Source: Bacillota bacterium (GTDB lineage: Bacteria; Bacillota; Clostridia; Acetivibrionales; JAEXSP01). From it: DNA of 64,000 bases. Below are positions 1-8,004 of this stretch, piece by piece (the stretch's first letter is position 1; each line of letters begins with the position of its first letter). The translations under genes and the position numbers were made by a program. Location: positions 186,001-250,000 of the forward strand of contig JAEXSP010000019.1 of assembly GCA_023453795.1 (NCBI GenBank), in the 5' to 3' direction. Below the pieces are notes generated by a model. It was not told where the DNA came from. It made no database searches and saw only the letters and a list, made by a program, of their open reading frames with translations.

Positions 1-436
1 TGAACATATCAAGCAAAGCCTGTGTCGGATGCTCATTCATTCCGTCGCCTGCATTGATGACCGAGGCCTTTACATTCTTCGCAAGAAGATGAGGCGCTCC
101 CGACATCGGGTGTCTTATAATTATGACATCCGAACCCATCATATCTATCGTTTTACCGGTGTCTATAAGTGTTTCTCCCTTGGAAACGCTGCTGCTTGAT
201 GCAGAAATATTGGCAGCGCTCGCACTCATGTATTTTGATGCCAATTCAAATGAGAGCCTTGTCCTGGTGCTGTTTTCATAGAACAGCGTGATTATGGATT
301 TCCCCTGTAGGTGCGGTGTTTTCTTGTTGTTTGACGTAAGAATGTACTTCATAGTTTTTGCTGTATCGAGTATATGCTCGATTTCTTCAGCAGTCAGATC
401 CTTAAGACCCAATAAATCTTTTGATTTTAAATGCAT
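1..436 (-). CDS. pyrB: Aspartate carbamoyltransferase catalytic chain, partial (C-terminus beyond left edge)
   Basis: Catalyses carbamoyl phosphate + L-aspartate to N-carbamoyl-L-aspartate, the first committed step of cytosolic pyrimidine synthesis. The 145 visible residues carry the carbamoyl-phosphate loop ENSTRTRLSFE, a serine-rich stretch ending SKGETLID, IIIRHPMSGAPH, and INAGDGMNEHPTQALLDMF, all typical of the N-terminal domain. The ATG at 436 is preceded by AAGGTGGGATAAGG, so it is preferred over an in-frame ATG 24 bases upstream. It lies downstream of pyrR, separated by an intrinsic terminator and a heptamer-repeat spacer, so it is probably controlled by pyrimidine-dependent attenuation. 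The gene runs off the window, so intactness of the aspartate-binding domain cannot be judged. Confidence 0.95.
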   Translation of the reverse strand, partial: MHLKSKDLLGLKDLTAEEIEHILDTAKTMKYILTSNNKKTPHLQGKSIITLFYENSTRTRLSFELASKYMSASAANISASSSSVSKGETLIDTGKTIDMMGSDVIIIRHPMSGAPHLLAKNVKASVINAGDGMNEHPTQALLDMF

Positions 437-528
437 CCTTATCCCACCTTGTCTTTGCATTTTAGTAAATCTCTGTTACGGTTTTCTTATCGTATATCAT
501 TTAAGGCTTTATTCCCTATTTGCAAAAA

Positions 529-557
529 AATAGTAAGGATGTTTATTCCTTACTATT
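529..557 (-). terminator. Intrinsic terminator/attenuator upstream of pyrB
   Basis: An 11-bp perfect stem, AATAGTAAGGA with TCCTTACTATT, is followed on the minus strand by seven T residues. It lies about 90 bases ahead of the pyrB start and after pyrR, where PyrR attenuators are found in other Firmicutes. I could not find a good PyrR-binding consensus between it and pyrR, so PyrR control at this site is inferred from position only. Confidence 0.75.
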
Positions 558-691
558 TGAAAAAATATTATTCACAAAATTTATAACAAAGGGGGAAGAA
601 ATAGAAATACTTATCGATTTACAGCCCTTTTCCCTATGCTTTTTAGTTTTATAAACAATATTCCAGTTCATATACTGCATCCTTTCAGGTC

Positions 692-818
692 GTTGATAGT
701 TGATAGTTGATAGTTGATAGTTGATAGTTCGTGGTTTGTGGTTTGTAGTTCGTGGTTCATAGTTCGTAGTTTTTTTACTACCAACTACCAACCAACAACT
801 ACCAACAACTACCAACAA
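692..818. repeat. Heptamer tandem repeats followed by complementary repeats
   Basis: Five perfect GTTGATA copies (692-726) are followed by six degenerate copies (GTTCGTG, GTTTGTG, GTTTGTA, GTTCGTG, GTTCATA, GTTCGTA), a T run, then copies of the complementary motif TACCAAC / CAACAAC to 818. The left half and right half can pair into a long imperfect hairpin. It fills the pyrR-pyrB spacer. An open frame across it translates to low-complexity sequence and is not counted as a gene. Short heptamer arrays of this kind recur in several bacterial genomes; function is unknown. Confidence 0.85.
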
Positions 819-819
819 T

Positions 820-1374
820 TTAATTTAGAATTCCCTTTTCAATTTCTGCAATCGTAACTTCGTTGACCTTATCAATCTCCTCAAGCTTTACATGTATAAC
901 CTCACTGTTTGAGGTCGGAACATTTTTTCCTACATAATCTGCTCTGATGGGCAGCTCCCTATGGCCTCTGTCAATGAGAATAGCCAGTTGTACCATCTTC
1001 GGCCTTCCTATATCTATAATTGCATCAATAGCTGCTCTTGCTGTCCGTCCCGTAAAGAGTACATCATCTACAAGAACCACTTTTTTACCGTTTACCTGGA
1101 AGTTAATCTCAGTCCCGTTTATTATAGGATGTTCGGACAGCATACTGAGATCATCCCTATAAAATGTAATATCCAATATGCCTACAGGTACGCTTTTTCC
1201 TTCAACTTCCTTTATTTTCTCGGCAATCCTTTTTGCAAGCGGCACTCCCCGTCTCTGTATGCCTATCAGCGCCAAATCGTCAATACCTTTATTTTTTTCT
1301 ATTATTTCGTGAGCTATCCTGGTTATTGCCCTTGCAATACCGTTTTCATCCATAATCTCTGCTTTCTCACCCAT
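820..1374 (-). CDS. pyrR: Bifunctional pyr operon transcriptional regulator / uracil phosphoribosyltransferase
   Basis: PyrR binds pyr mRNA in the presence of UMP and promotes termination; many family members also make UMP from uracil and PRPP. The 184-residue protein shows the type I phosphoribosyltransferase core: IGIQRRGVPLA near residues 37-47, and the PRPP loop VVLVDDVLFTGRT at 99-111. Length is close to the usual 175-185. The ATG follows AAGGAG at suitable spacing. Its own leader (1417-1519) holds a PyrR site and terminator, showing autoregulation. It heads the pyr genes on this strand, with pyrB next; no uracil permease gene lies between them. Confidence 0.96.
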   Translation of the reverse strand: MGEKAEIMDENGIARAITRIAHEIIEKNKGIDDLALIGIQRRGVPLAKRIAEKIKEVEGKSVPVGILDITFYRDDLSMLSEHPIINGTEINFQVNGKKVVLVDDVLFTGRTARAAIDAIIDIGRPKMVQLAILIDRGHRELPIRADYVGKNVPTSNSEVIHVKLEEIDKVNEVTIAEIEKGILN

Positions 1375-1416
1375 AGGTTTCGCTCCTTATTGAACAAAAT
1401 TGGCCTATATAAACTA

Positions 1417-1443
1417 AAAAAACTTCTTACCAAGGCAAGAAGT
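1417..1443 (-). terminator. Attenuator terminator in the pyrR leader
   Basis: On the minus strand ACTTCTT-GCC...GGT-AAGAAGT forms a stem followed by at least six T residues, between the PyrR-binding hairpin and the pyrR start codon. This is the terminator arm of a PyrR-type attenuator. Confidence 0.85.
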
Positions 1444-1484
1444 CGCATAACAACAATCATAGATTACAATCTACAAATTTTAGC

Positions 1485-1519
1485 TACCTTTCCAGCCTCT
1501 CCGGACTAATTTAAAGGTA
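1485..1519 (-). promoter_or_regulatory. PyrR-binding anti-antiterminator hairpin
   Basis: The minus strand reads TACCTTT-AAATT-AGTCCGGAGAGGCT-GG-AAAGGTA: a 7-bp closing stem around the PyrR-binding consensus AGUCCNGNGAGGCU. PyrR bound here would stabilise this hairpin, block the antiterminator and let the terminator at 1417-1443 form. The consensus match is direct; the mechanism is known from the Bacillus pyr operon. Confidence 0.85.
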
Positions 1520-1537
1520 AATATTAAGTTCTTGATA

Positions 1538-1566
1538 ATCATAACATAACGGATTTTTATTGTCCA
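1538..1566 (-). promoter_or_regulatory. Sigma-A promoter of pyrR
   Basis: Minus strand TGGACA - 17 bases - TATGAT, with a start point expected near 1530, just upstream of the PyrR-binding hairpin. Confidence 0.75.
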
Positions 1567-1699
1567 TAGTTTTTGTAAATGTTTAAAAGGTTTATAAGTT
1601 TTTTATGTTGAGCTTGATAAAAAAAGAGACTTACTCTTAATCCATATTCTGCCTTTATGTAGGTCTATTATTTTGAAATTAAAACCCTATTCCAGCGAC

Positions 1700-2587
1700 C
1701 TAACCATGAATATATTTACTAATTAATTGATAATGCGTTAATTCATCAATATAAATATCCTTATAATTGTTGATTACTACTGAGATATCATAATCATCTT
1801 TTTTGATTTCTCCAATACAGGCAACTGCTACTTCTTCGCCATTTTGTTTTTTTTCTTCAAAATATTGCTTATAGAATTTTAACTGACCATATTGTACTTC
1901 GTTATTATTAGCTCTAAAGTACTCTCCAAAAAATACTCTTGCATTTTTTTCTATATCATTTTCTAAAATAATATATTTATAATTCTCTTCTTCAACAAAA
2001 TCTGCCATAAAACCAGATACTGTTCTTACTTCCCCAAAATCACTTTCACCAATCTCATTAATGTTTCTTTGAAACAATGGTGATTCTTTAGGACTCTTGC
2101 CATCATCATTAACTGGAGTTATTAGGCTTAGCTTTCCTCTTAAAGGCAATTCTTCGTCTACTTTGCTTCTTTTACTCTTCCTTCTTTCTGAAGCAGCTTG
2201 ATTCTCTCTTTTCCCGAAGTCAGGGTCTTTTAGTTTCCTAAATGCTCTTCTTAACGCTCTATCCCTATGCTTATCTGATATACCAACTAGAATACTTGCA
2301 TCATACCTTCTTCTACTCCCTAAAGTTCTATCATGCATGATAGCATATAAGCAGTTTTCATCATGCTGTTCAATGATTTCCTCACCATTGACTATTGACT
2401 TTTTGGTTCTTAAAAACTTTCTTTTTGGCCCCTCCGCGAACTCAATCTTTGCATCACAATCTGGATTCGGACAGAAAATAAATTCACGGTATTGATTATA
2501 GAATTGTTTAGTCATATTTTCTAGGCTAATTTCTTCTTTAACACCATCTTTTCGAAATGTTACACTTGTTAAAGGTAATATAGGCAT
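1700..2587 (-). CDS. Uncharacterised island protein with putative CCHC zinc knuckle
   Basis: I do not recognise this family. The 295-residue protein (ATG 2587, after GGGAGGG) has a possible zinc site near the N-terminus: C39-P-N-P-D-C44 followed by H75-D-E-N-C79, loosely like the N-terminal zinc ribbon of CoiA-type nucleases. A strongly basic middle (about residues 93-145, many R/K pairs) could contact nucleic acid. The C-terminal 130 residues look globular with no motif I can name. There is no signal peptide or membrane segment, so it is probably cytosolic. It is divergent from the beta/sce7725-like gene, sharing a 158-bp promoter region, and its A+T-rich sequence differs from pyrR and rluD. 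It is likely part of a horizontally acquired locus; a nucleic-acid role is inference. Confidence 0.75.
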   Translation of the reverse strand: MPILPLTSVTFRKDGVKEEISLENMTKQFYNQYREFIFCPNPDCDAKIEFAEGPKRKFLRTKKSIVNGEEIIEQHDENCLYAIMHDRTLGSRRRYDASILVGISDKHRDRALRRAFRKLKDPDFGKRENQAASERRKSKRSKVDEELPLRGKLSLITPVNDDGKSPKESPLFQRNINEIGESDFGEVRTVSGFMADFVEEENYKYIILENDIEKNARVFFGEYFRANNNEVQYGQLKFYKQYFEEKKQNGEEVAVACIGEIKKDDYDISVVINNYKDIYIDELTHYQLISKYIHG

Positions 2588-2624
2588 AATATCCCTCCCT
2601 ATGTTATGAATGATAATTGGATAT

Positions 2625-2653
2625 ATTATACCAAATTTAGTCAACATTATCAA
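2625..2653 (-). promoter_or_regulatory. Sigma-A promoter of the zinc-knuckle gene
   Basis: Minus strand TTGATA - 17 bases - TATAAT, a near-consensus promoter with the predicted start about 30 bases ahead of the GGGAGGG ribosome binding site. Confidence 0.75.
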
Positions 2654-2686
2654 TAATTCTCCATATAAGTATTGTCCATCTTGGAT

Positions 2687-2724
2687 AATGGTGGTAACAT
2701 ATAAATATAATTTATACCATCATT
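2687..2724. promoter_or_regulatory. Imperfect inverted repeat in the divergent promoter region (possible operator)
   Basis: AATGGTGGTA (2687-2696) and TACCATCATT (2715-2724) match in 9 of 10 positions as an inverted repeat, centred on an A+T-rich segment containing TATAAT just ahead of the plus-strand gene. The layout suits a dimeric repressor site or a leader hairpin. No regulator gene is present in the island. Confidence 0.45.
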
Positions 2725-2745
2725 AAATGTTTTAGGAGGTTGCTA

Positions 2746-3786
2746 ATGGAATTCAAATATGTACCTGTGCTAAAAAATAGGCAGTCAGAAAGAGAAGCAT
2801 TAGAGAATCAGACAATAGGAGATAAAATTATACCTTTAGTGGAAATGGTAATCGAAAAGCCTAATGTCAACTCAAAAGGAACCTTTGCTACTGTTCAAGA
2901 ACCCTTTTTAAAGAAAATTGGAAGACCAGTCATTGTTGATATTCCCATGTACTTAAATCTTACACCCAAGACTATTAATTCAGTATCACAATTTCTTGCC
3001 CCTATATATGCAAGTCAACTGCTTAGAATCAACTATTTAAATCAGCTAGCTACATTAAAAAACATTAAGATAATTCCAACGGTATCATATATGCCTAATG
3101 TACCCTATTTGCCTGGATTTATTACTCAACAAGCAAATGTTTTAAGACAAAACTTCCCTAATATTGCTTACAGGGTATATTCAGATGTTACTCCAATAGC
3201 TATAAGTGAAATACGAAGTACATTTTCCGATAATGATATAATTATTCTTGATATAGATGAAAACCCGCATACACAAAGTTCCTTAGTAAATACCTATAGA
3301 GATATTAATAATTTAAAATCACTAAAAAGTTGTAAGACTGTTCTTGTACGCTCTGCAATTCCACAAAGTTTGAAAAATACAAGTATTTTAGATGGGCATG
3401 TTATTGGTGTTGCTGACAATAGTCTTATGAACTATCATACAACGTATGGATTTGATTCCTTTGGAGATTGTGCTGGAATTAGAAGAGCAGAAATAGAAAA
3501 CATCCCAGCTTCAAGCCCTGCTTATATTAACTATTATCAGCCCAATAATGTTTTTGTTGGCTATAAAGGTATATATAATACACTCAGAACATTTACTTCT
3601 CATGTATTACCAAATTATACCGCATCAATTCATTGGACAACTTTAACCGGAAACCATAAAGATTCTTGTTATGGATGTAAATTAATTAATAGTATGCTTT
3701 ACAGTGGACAAAGTGCAAATTCAGCCCCAAAATGGAAAGCAATAACAATTGCCCATTATATTAAATCTATAGATGAACTCTTATAG
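2746..3786 (+). CDS. Beta-protein / sce7725-like family protein
   Basis: A 346-residue cytosolic protein starting YVPVLKNRQSEREAL and continuing IIPLVEMV, the opening pattern of the beta-protein (Pfam Beta_protein) and sce7725 families. Further family-like features are GFDSFGDCAG, SPAYINYY and a C-terminal C-Y-G-C segment followed by WKAITIAHYI. The ATG at 2746 has TAGGAGG six bases ahead and is preferred over a TTG at 2740. Its 3' end overlaps the convergent sce7726-like gene by 31 bases. Genes named sce7725 and sce7726 are often neighbours in bacteria; their activity is not established, though genomic context often suggests anti-phage or mobile functions. Assignment between the two related families is uncertain. 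Confidence 0.75.
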   Translation: MEFKYVPVLKNRQSEREALENQTIGDKIIPLVEMVIEKPNVNSKGTFATVQEPFLKKIGRPVIVDIPMYLNLTPKTINSVSQFLAPIYASQLLRINYLNQLATLKNIKIIPTVSYMPNVPYLPGFITQQANVLRQNFPNIAYRVYSDVTPIAISEIRSTFSDNDIIILDIDENPHTQSSLVNTYRDINNLKSLKSCKTVLVRSAIPQSLKNTSILDGHVIGVADNSLMNYHTTYGFDSFGDCAGIRRAEIENIPASSPAYINYYQPNNVFVGYKGIYNTLRTFTSHVLPNYTASIHWTTLTGNHKDSCYGCKLINSMLYSGQSANSAPKWKAITIAHYIKSIDELL

Positions 3787-4631
3787 TACATAATTTCTGG
3801 CTTTGGCATATAAGTGAAAAAATTTTGTATATCAATAGGTAGGATTGTGTCAATATTATTTTTGACATAATTCCACCTATTTTTATTTTTATTTTTCATC
3901 GCAGTCTTAAAAACATCTTTGAATTCTTCTTTTGAAAACAAAGACCTAACCATTCTCTCTCTATCATCTTTATACTTAGGTAATTTCTTTACACCATTAT
4001 TTTTTAAAATAAACGCATAATCCTCCGAGTTAAATGCAGAAATTTGAGCATCTTTAGTTATGCTTTTATTTAAACTTGCCGCACGTTCCTCATAAAAAGA
4101 GCATATTCCTTCACAAATCTCGTAAGTTATAATTCCACATTTACGGGGTACAATTTTTTTCACTTTTTTAAGATGTACTTGATGAGCAACTACATATATA
4201 TTTTCAAAAACTTTTTCATAATCACTAATTTGCTTATCTAGTCTATCGGTGGTATCTAATTCTGTTTTTATTTCAAACGCGTATGACTCTCCATTAATTC
4301 TAGAAAAATCCAATCGGCTAGAGTTAATATTTAATTCAAAAATTGCAACTTCATCATCTTTATTAATATTTTCAAGCGCTAAATTATACTTAACAATACT
4401 TTCGCCTTTATAATATTTAAAAATAACTGCATTATATATTTCATTAGGTATATAACTCTTCTGGAGCTCTTTTAAACTCATGCTACATTTTTCTGGGAAT
4501 ACAGATTCTAAAGTCATCCATGCTTTTTGTTTAAAGGCAAATGGTTCATAGCATGAAACAAGAAGTTTTGCAATAGAAAACAATTCTTCTTCAGTGAGTT
4601 TGGTTTTTAAAATTTCAATTATTTTTTCCAT
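3756..4631 (-). CDS. sce7726-like family protein, predicted PD-(D/E)XK nuclease
   Basis: The 291-residue product has a nuclease-like core: E99, D108 in SRLDFSRING, then E120-I-K122 in AFEIKTELDTTDRL, followed by KQISDYEKVFENIYVVAH. This D-x11-E-x-K spacing and the D-T-x-x-R-L-x-x-Q-I-x-x-Y pattern match the sce7726 family, considered PD-(D/E)XK-like. I chose ATG 4631 over an upstream TTG because it begins at the conserved helix; its ribosome site is weak (GGTG). The 3' end overlaps the convergent beta/sce7725-like gene. With 1700-2587 it forms the accessory island between pyrR and rluD. A DNA-cleaving role is inferred from motif residues only. Confidence 0.75.
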   Translation of the reverse strand: MEKIIEILKTKLTEEELFSIAKLLVSCYEPFAFKQKAWMTLESVFPEKCSMSLKELQKSYIPNEIYNAVIFKYYKGESIVKYNLALENINKDDEVAIFELNINSSRLDFSRINGESYAFEIKTELDTTDRLDKQISDYEKVFENIYVVAHQVHLKKVKKIVPRKCGIITYEICEGICSFYEERAASLNKSITKDAQISAFNSEDYAFILKNNGVKKLPKYKDDRERMVRSLFSKEEFKDVFKTAMKNKNKNRWNYVKNNIDTILPIDIQNFFTYMPKPEIMYYKSSSIDLI

Positions 4632-4852
4632 GTTTACACCATTATCTTTAGATTTAAGTATAAATAGTCCATTAGGTTTATATAACAAATATATAGGCGA
4701 AATACAATCAAAACAAGACAGTTTTTAATATTAATATAATTCTACAATAAAAGCAAAATTCCTTCTAGATAATGTTAATGGTTAAAATTATTCCCATTAC
4801 ATAAATCTGTAGATTATTGTCCCTTTTTCATCTATCCGATAAAAGAATCCTC

Positions 4853-5767
4853 TTAACCTTCATTTCTGATATGACCCAACAGGTTTTTGAAATACTCCGG
4901 CAATTCCGCTTCAAACTCCATGTATTGGCCTGTCACAGGGTGTTCAAATCCAAGGAGCCTTGCATGAAGGGCCTGACCCTTTATGTCATATTTTTGCTTT
5001 TTCCTTCCGTATACCTCGTCCCCTACGACAGGGTGATCTATATAAGACATATGAACCCTTATTTGATGGGTTCTTCCGGTTTCAAGAGTTACTTCAAGGA
5101 GAGTTGCATCCTTAAAGCGTTCAAGTACTTTAAAATGCGTTACCGCATTTCTGCCGTTTTTCGTGTTGACAGCCATTTTTTTTCTTTCCACGGGGTGTCT
5201 TCCTATCGGAGCATCAATCTTTCCGGTATCCTCATGTATAGTTCCTTCTACCAATGCTATATATACCCTGTTTATGTCATGGGTCTTAAGCTTTTCGGAT
5301 AGCTTTTCATGGGCTTTGTTGCTTTTTGCTATTACAAGTATCCCTGAAGTATCCTTGTCGATCCGGTGAACAATCCCCGGTCTTATAACGCCGTTTATAT
5401 CCGAAAGCTTTTCTCCGCAGTAGCCCATAATGGCATTAACAAGCGTCCCCGTATAGTTTCCTGCAGCCGGATGAACTACCATACCCTTCGGCTTGTTGAT
5501 CACAATTATGTCATCATCCTCGAAAAGAATATTCAAATCAATATTTTCCGCCTTGACATCAAGCTTTTCGGGTTCGGGAATACTGACGGAAACCAAATCT
5601 CCGTCCTTTATTTTATAATTCGTTTTAATACGCTTTTCATTGACTGAAACGCTGCCATCGCTAATCAATTTCTGAAGATAGGTTCTTGAGAAATCCGGAA
5701 GCTTTTGCGAAAGCCATGCATCTATTCTTATATCTGATGTTTCTGCTGTAAATTTAATTTCTTCCAT
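4853..5767 (-). CDS. rluD: RluA/RluD-family 23S rRNA pseudouridine synthase
   Basis: Isomerises specific uridines of large-subunit rRNA. The 304 residues comprise an S4 RNA-binding domain (about 1-65, RIDAWLSQKLPDFSRTYLQKLI) and an RluA-type catalytic domain with the signature GIVHRIDKDTSG; Asp137 is the nucleophile. Downstream motifs GRTHQIRVHM and HARLLGFEHP are also intact. It starts six bases after the lspA stop and is surely cotranscribed with it, an arrangement common in Firmicutes (YlyB). No clear terminator follows before the accessory island. The exact rRNA site modified (RluD versus YlyB specificity) cannot be told from sequence. Confidence 0.93.
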   Translation of the reverse strand: MEEIKFTAETSDIRIDAWLSQKLPDFSRTYLQKLISDGSVSVNEKRIKTNYKIKDGDLVSVSIPEPEKLDVKAENIDLNILFEDDDIIVINKPKGMVVHPAAGNYTGTLVNAIMGYCGEKLSDINGVIRPGIVHRIDKDTSGILVIAKSNKAHEKLSEKLKTHDINRVYIALVEGTIHEDTGKIDAPIGRHPVERKKMAVNTKNGRNAVTHFKVLERFKDATLLEVTLETGRTHQIRVHMSYIDHPVVGDEVYGRKKQKYDIKGQALHARLLGFEHPVTGQYMEFEAELPEYFKNLLGHIRNEG

Positions 5768-5773
5768 AAACTC

Positions 5774-6259
5774 TTAGTGCTCCTGTTCATTGTCTGCCTT
5801 CGGCATAGTTTCATCCTTCTCCTTGTACAGGAACAACAGGTAGAACGCCAGCAATGCTGTCCCTATGCAAATAAACATATCTGCTATGTTGAATATGTAA
5901 AAATGATAATTTCCGAACCTGAAATCTATAAAATCTACCACACTTCCCCTGAAAATCCTGTCAATAAGGTTGCCTAAAGCTCCTCCCAATACAACGGACA
6001 GAGACAACTTCAGAAACCTGTTTTTTTGCTTGAACATAAAATAGCAGACTATGACCGATATAATAGAAATCATAGGTATCATAAACAAATTGCCGTTCTG
6101 AAAAAAGCCAAACGCCGTTCCTGAGTTTTTTATATGCGTAAAATACAGAAAATTGTTTATTACCGACTGCGATGTATCAATGCTGATGTTATTAAGAATC
6201 AAATATTTTGAAACCTGATCAAATATCAGTATTGCTAAAACAATAATCACATATATCAT
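5774..6259 (-). CDS. lspA: Lipoprotein signal peptidase (signal peptidase II)
   Basis: Membrane aspartyl protease that removes signal peptides from diacylglyceryl-prolipoproteins. The 161-residue protein has four hydrophobic segments and the conserved catalytic motifs GNLIDRIFRGSVVDF (Asp100) and FNIADMFI (Asp127), plus FDQVSK near the N-terminus. A charged tail of about 20 residues is longer than in many homologues. It precedes rluD and follows a lipoprotein gene (6328-7986) whose lipobox it would process. Confidence 0.96.
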   Translation of the reverse strand: MIYVIIVLAILIFDQVSKYLILNNISIDTSQSVINNFLYFTHIKNSGTAFGFFQNGNLFMIPMISIISVIVCYFMFKQKNRFLKLSLSVVLGGALGNLIDRIFRGSVVDFIDFRFGNYHFYIFNIADMFICIGTALLAFYLLFLYKEKDETMPKADNEQEH

Positions 6260-6327
6260 AAAGCTGCTCCTTTAAGCGTGAAAATAAACTGCAGTTAGAT
6301 TATACACATTAGAATTCCCAGTGTATA

Positions 6328-7986
6328 TCATTTTTTTATTTTTGCAATGTACCATTTTGAAATATCGTTATAAATATTCCATGAGGTAGGCATTAATTCT
6401 CCACGCACATTTTTCTTGTAAATTGCCGCATTGTCATAGAAATACAAACCTACGTAAGGAACTTCGTCTTCAATAATGTTTTTGAGTTTTTTAAAAATTT
6501 CCTTCTTGCTGTTTTCATCGGGAGCGTTATTCAGTTGCTCCAAATAGCCGTCAACCGCAGGGTTGCTGTAGCCTGAGACATTATTGCCTGTCGCAATCTC
6601 GCTTGACGAATACATGAAAGACAGGTCAGGGATTGACGAAGTGCTTACGCCTATGAAAGCCATATCGAATCTTCTAGACCTTACTGCATTCATTGCATTA
6701 TTCGGATCTAGTTTTACTATGTTGGCCTTTATACCTATGAGGCTTAGTTGTTCAACTATCTTTTCAGCTATGGCCGTTCTCGAGACATTGCTTTCATTTA
6801 CGGCAAGGTTGAAGCTCAATTGTGACCAAACACCGTTTATTATCTTGTACATAACGCCTGAGCTGCCGGCCTTCCACCCGCCTTTTGCAAGTATGTCCCT
6901 GGCTTTAATAACATCAAAGTCAAATGAAGCCGAACCTGAACCATTCAGCCATATTCCGGGATACACCGGTAAATCGGAAACCGTTGCATCGCCTGATACG
7001 AAATTGTTAACAATAGTATCCCTGTCTATAGCACATGCGATAGCCTGTCTGACTGACTTATCCTTAAATATGGTTTTATTCATGTTAAACGCCAGAAACT
7101 CAAAATCCCTGCCAGTGTATTTTTTAATAGCCAAATCGGCTCTTCCTGAGTATTTGTTGCTGTCACCGGTAGGAATAGGAGTCATGTCCAAATCGCCGGT
7201 CTGAAATAAACTTACCGCATCACTTGCATTATCCAGTATTTTTATATTTATCTCGGATAGGTATGGCAGTTTAATTCCATAAATTTTTTCACTGTCCGAG
7301 TTCCACCAAAGCTCATTTGCAGATAGTGTTATATTTCTGTTTTCCATTCGAATGAAAGTAAATGGGCCTGTCCCGACCGGCTTCATGTTTTTAGGACTTT
7401 TGGCCATATCCTCTCCATTAAAATAATGTTTTGGAATTATGGGAAATGTCATCATTTCAGGAGTAAACGAACTGGGTTTCTTAAGAAAAACTCTTACCGT
7501 ATTCCTATCGACAGCCGCAAAAGTCGCAATGTTTTGTATATTTGCTTTATACACTGAGTTAATTGCCGGATTCATCAGAGTTTTAAGGGTAAACTCCACA
7601 TCTTCCGCATTCATAGGTATTTTATCCTGCCAATAAACATTTTCCCTTATATGAAACGTCCAGATAAGCCCGTCTGTTGAAACCGACCATTTATCAGATA
7701 AGCTTGGTACAGGCCTGCCATTGCTGTCCAGCTTTACCAAGCCCTCATATATAAGCCTTGTGATATTTTGAATTGTAGCTTTATTAGTAAGTAAAGGATT
7801 TAATGTATCTGGAGCAGTACAGAATAAATTAATGCTCCCACCTTTGACAGGGCCGCTGTCCATTACAGCATCCTCATTTTGACTGCTATCCTGCTGGCTG
7901 TCGCCGTTTATGTCATTTGAATAGCTGCAGGAAGTAAGAAATATTGCCAACGTAACTATTGTTATATAAAAAAGTCTTCTTTTCAC
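6328..7986 (-). CDS. Peptide/oligopeptide ABC transporter substrate-binding lipoprotein (SBP family 5)
   Basis: An extracytoplasmic peptide-binding protein anchored by a lipid. The N-terminus is a lipoprotein signal with lipobox LTSC (Cys20). The mature part begins with an S/D/N-rich linker, then GGSINLFCTAPDTLNPLLT and the family pattern of an OppA/DppA-type receptor (for example YEGLVKLDSNGRPVPSLSDKWSVS). The length of 552 is usual. No permease or ATPase genes lie beside it, so its transporter partners must be encoded elsewhere, or it has a non-transport role such as peptide sensing. It shares its strand and close spacing (18 bp) with pgeF upstream. Confidence 0.9.
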   Translation of the reverse strand: MKRRLFYITIVTLAIFLTSCSYSNDINGDSQQDSSQNEDAVMDSGPVKGGSINLFCTAPDTLNPLLTNKATIQNITRLIYEGLVKLDSNGRPVPSLSDKWSVSTDGLIWTFHIRENVYWQDKIPMNAEDVEFTLKTLMNPAINSVYKANIQNIATFAAVDRNTVRVFLKKPSSFTPEMMTFPIIPKHYFNGEDMAKSPKNMKPVGTGPFTFIRMENRNITLSANELWWNSDSEKIYGIKLPYLSEINIKILDNASDAVSLFQTGDLDMTPIPTGDSNKYSGRADLAIKKYTGRDFEFLAFNMNKTIFKDKSVRQAIACAIDRDTIVNNFVSGDATVSDLPVYPGIWLNGSGSASFDFDVIKARDILAKGGWKAGSSGVMYKIINGVWSQLSFNLAVNESNVSRTAIAEKIVEQLSLIGIKANIVKLDPNNAMNAVRSRRFDMAFIGVSTSSIPDLSFMYSSSEIATGNNVSGYSNPAVDGYLEQLNNAPDENSKKEIFKKLKNIIEDEVPYVGLYFYDNAAIYKKNVRGELMPTSWNIYNDISKWYIAKIKK

Positions 7987-8004
7987 GCTAAAATCCCCTT
8001 TATG

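Noticed and set aside
543..818. Minus-strand 91-codon open frame across the heptamer repeats
   Set aside because: Its product is the translation of GTTGATA-type repeats (repeating NYQ/STIN), has no ribosome site and no family; it is an artefact of the array.
6328..7986. Complete oligopeptide ABC transporter
   Set aside because: Only the binding lipoprotein is present; neighbours are lspA and pgeF, not permease or ATPase genes.
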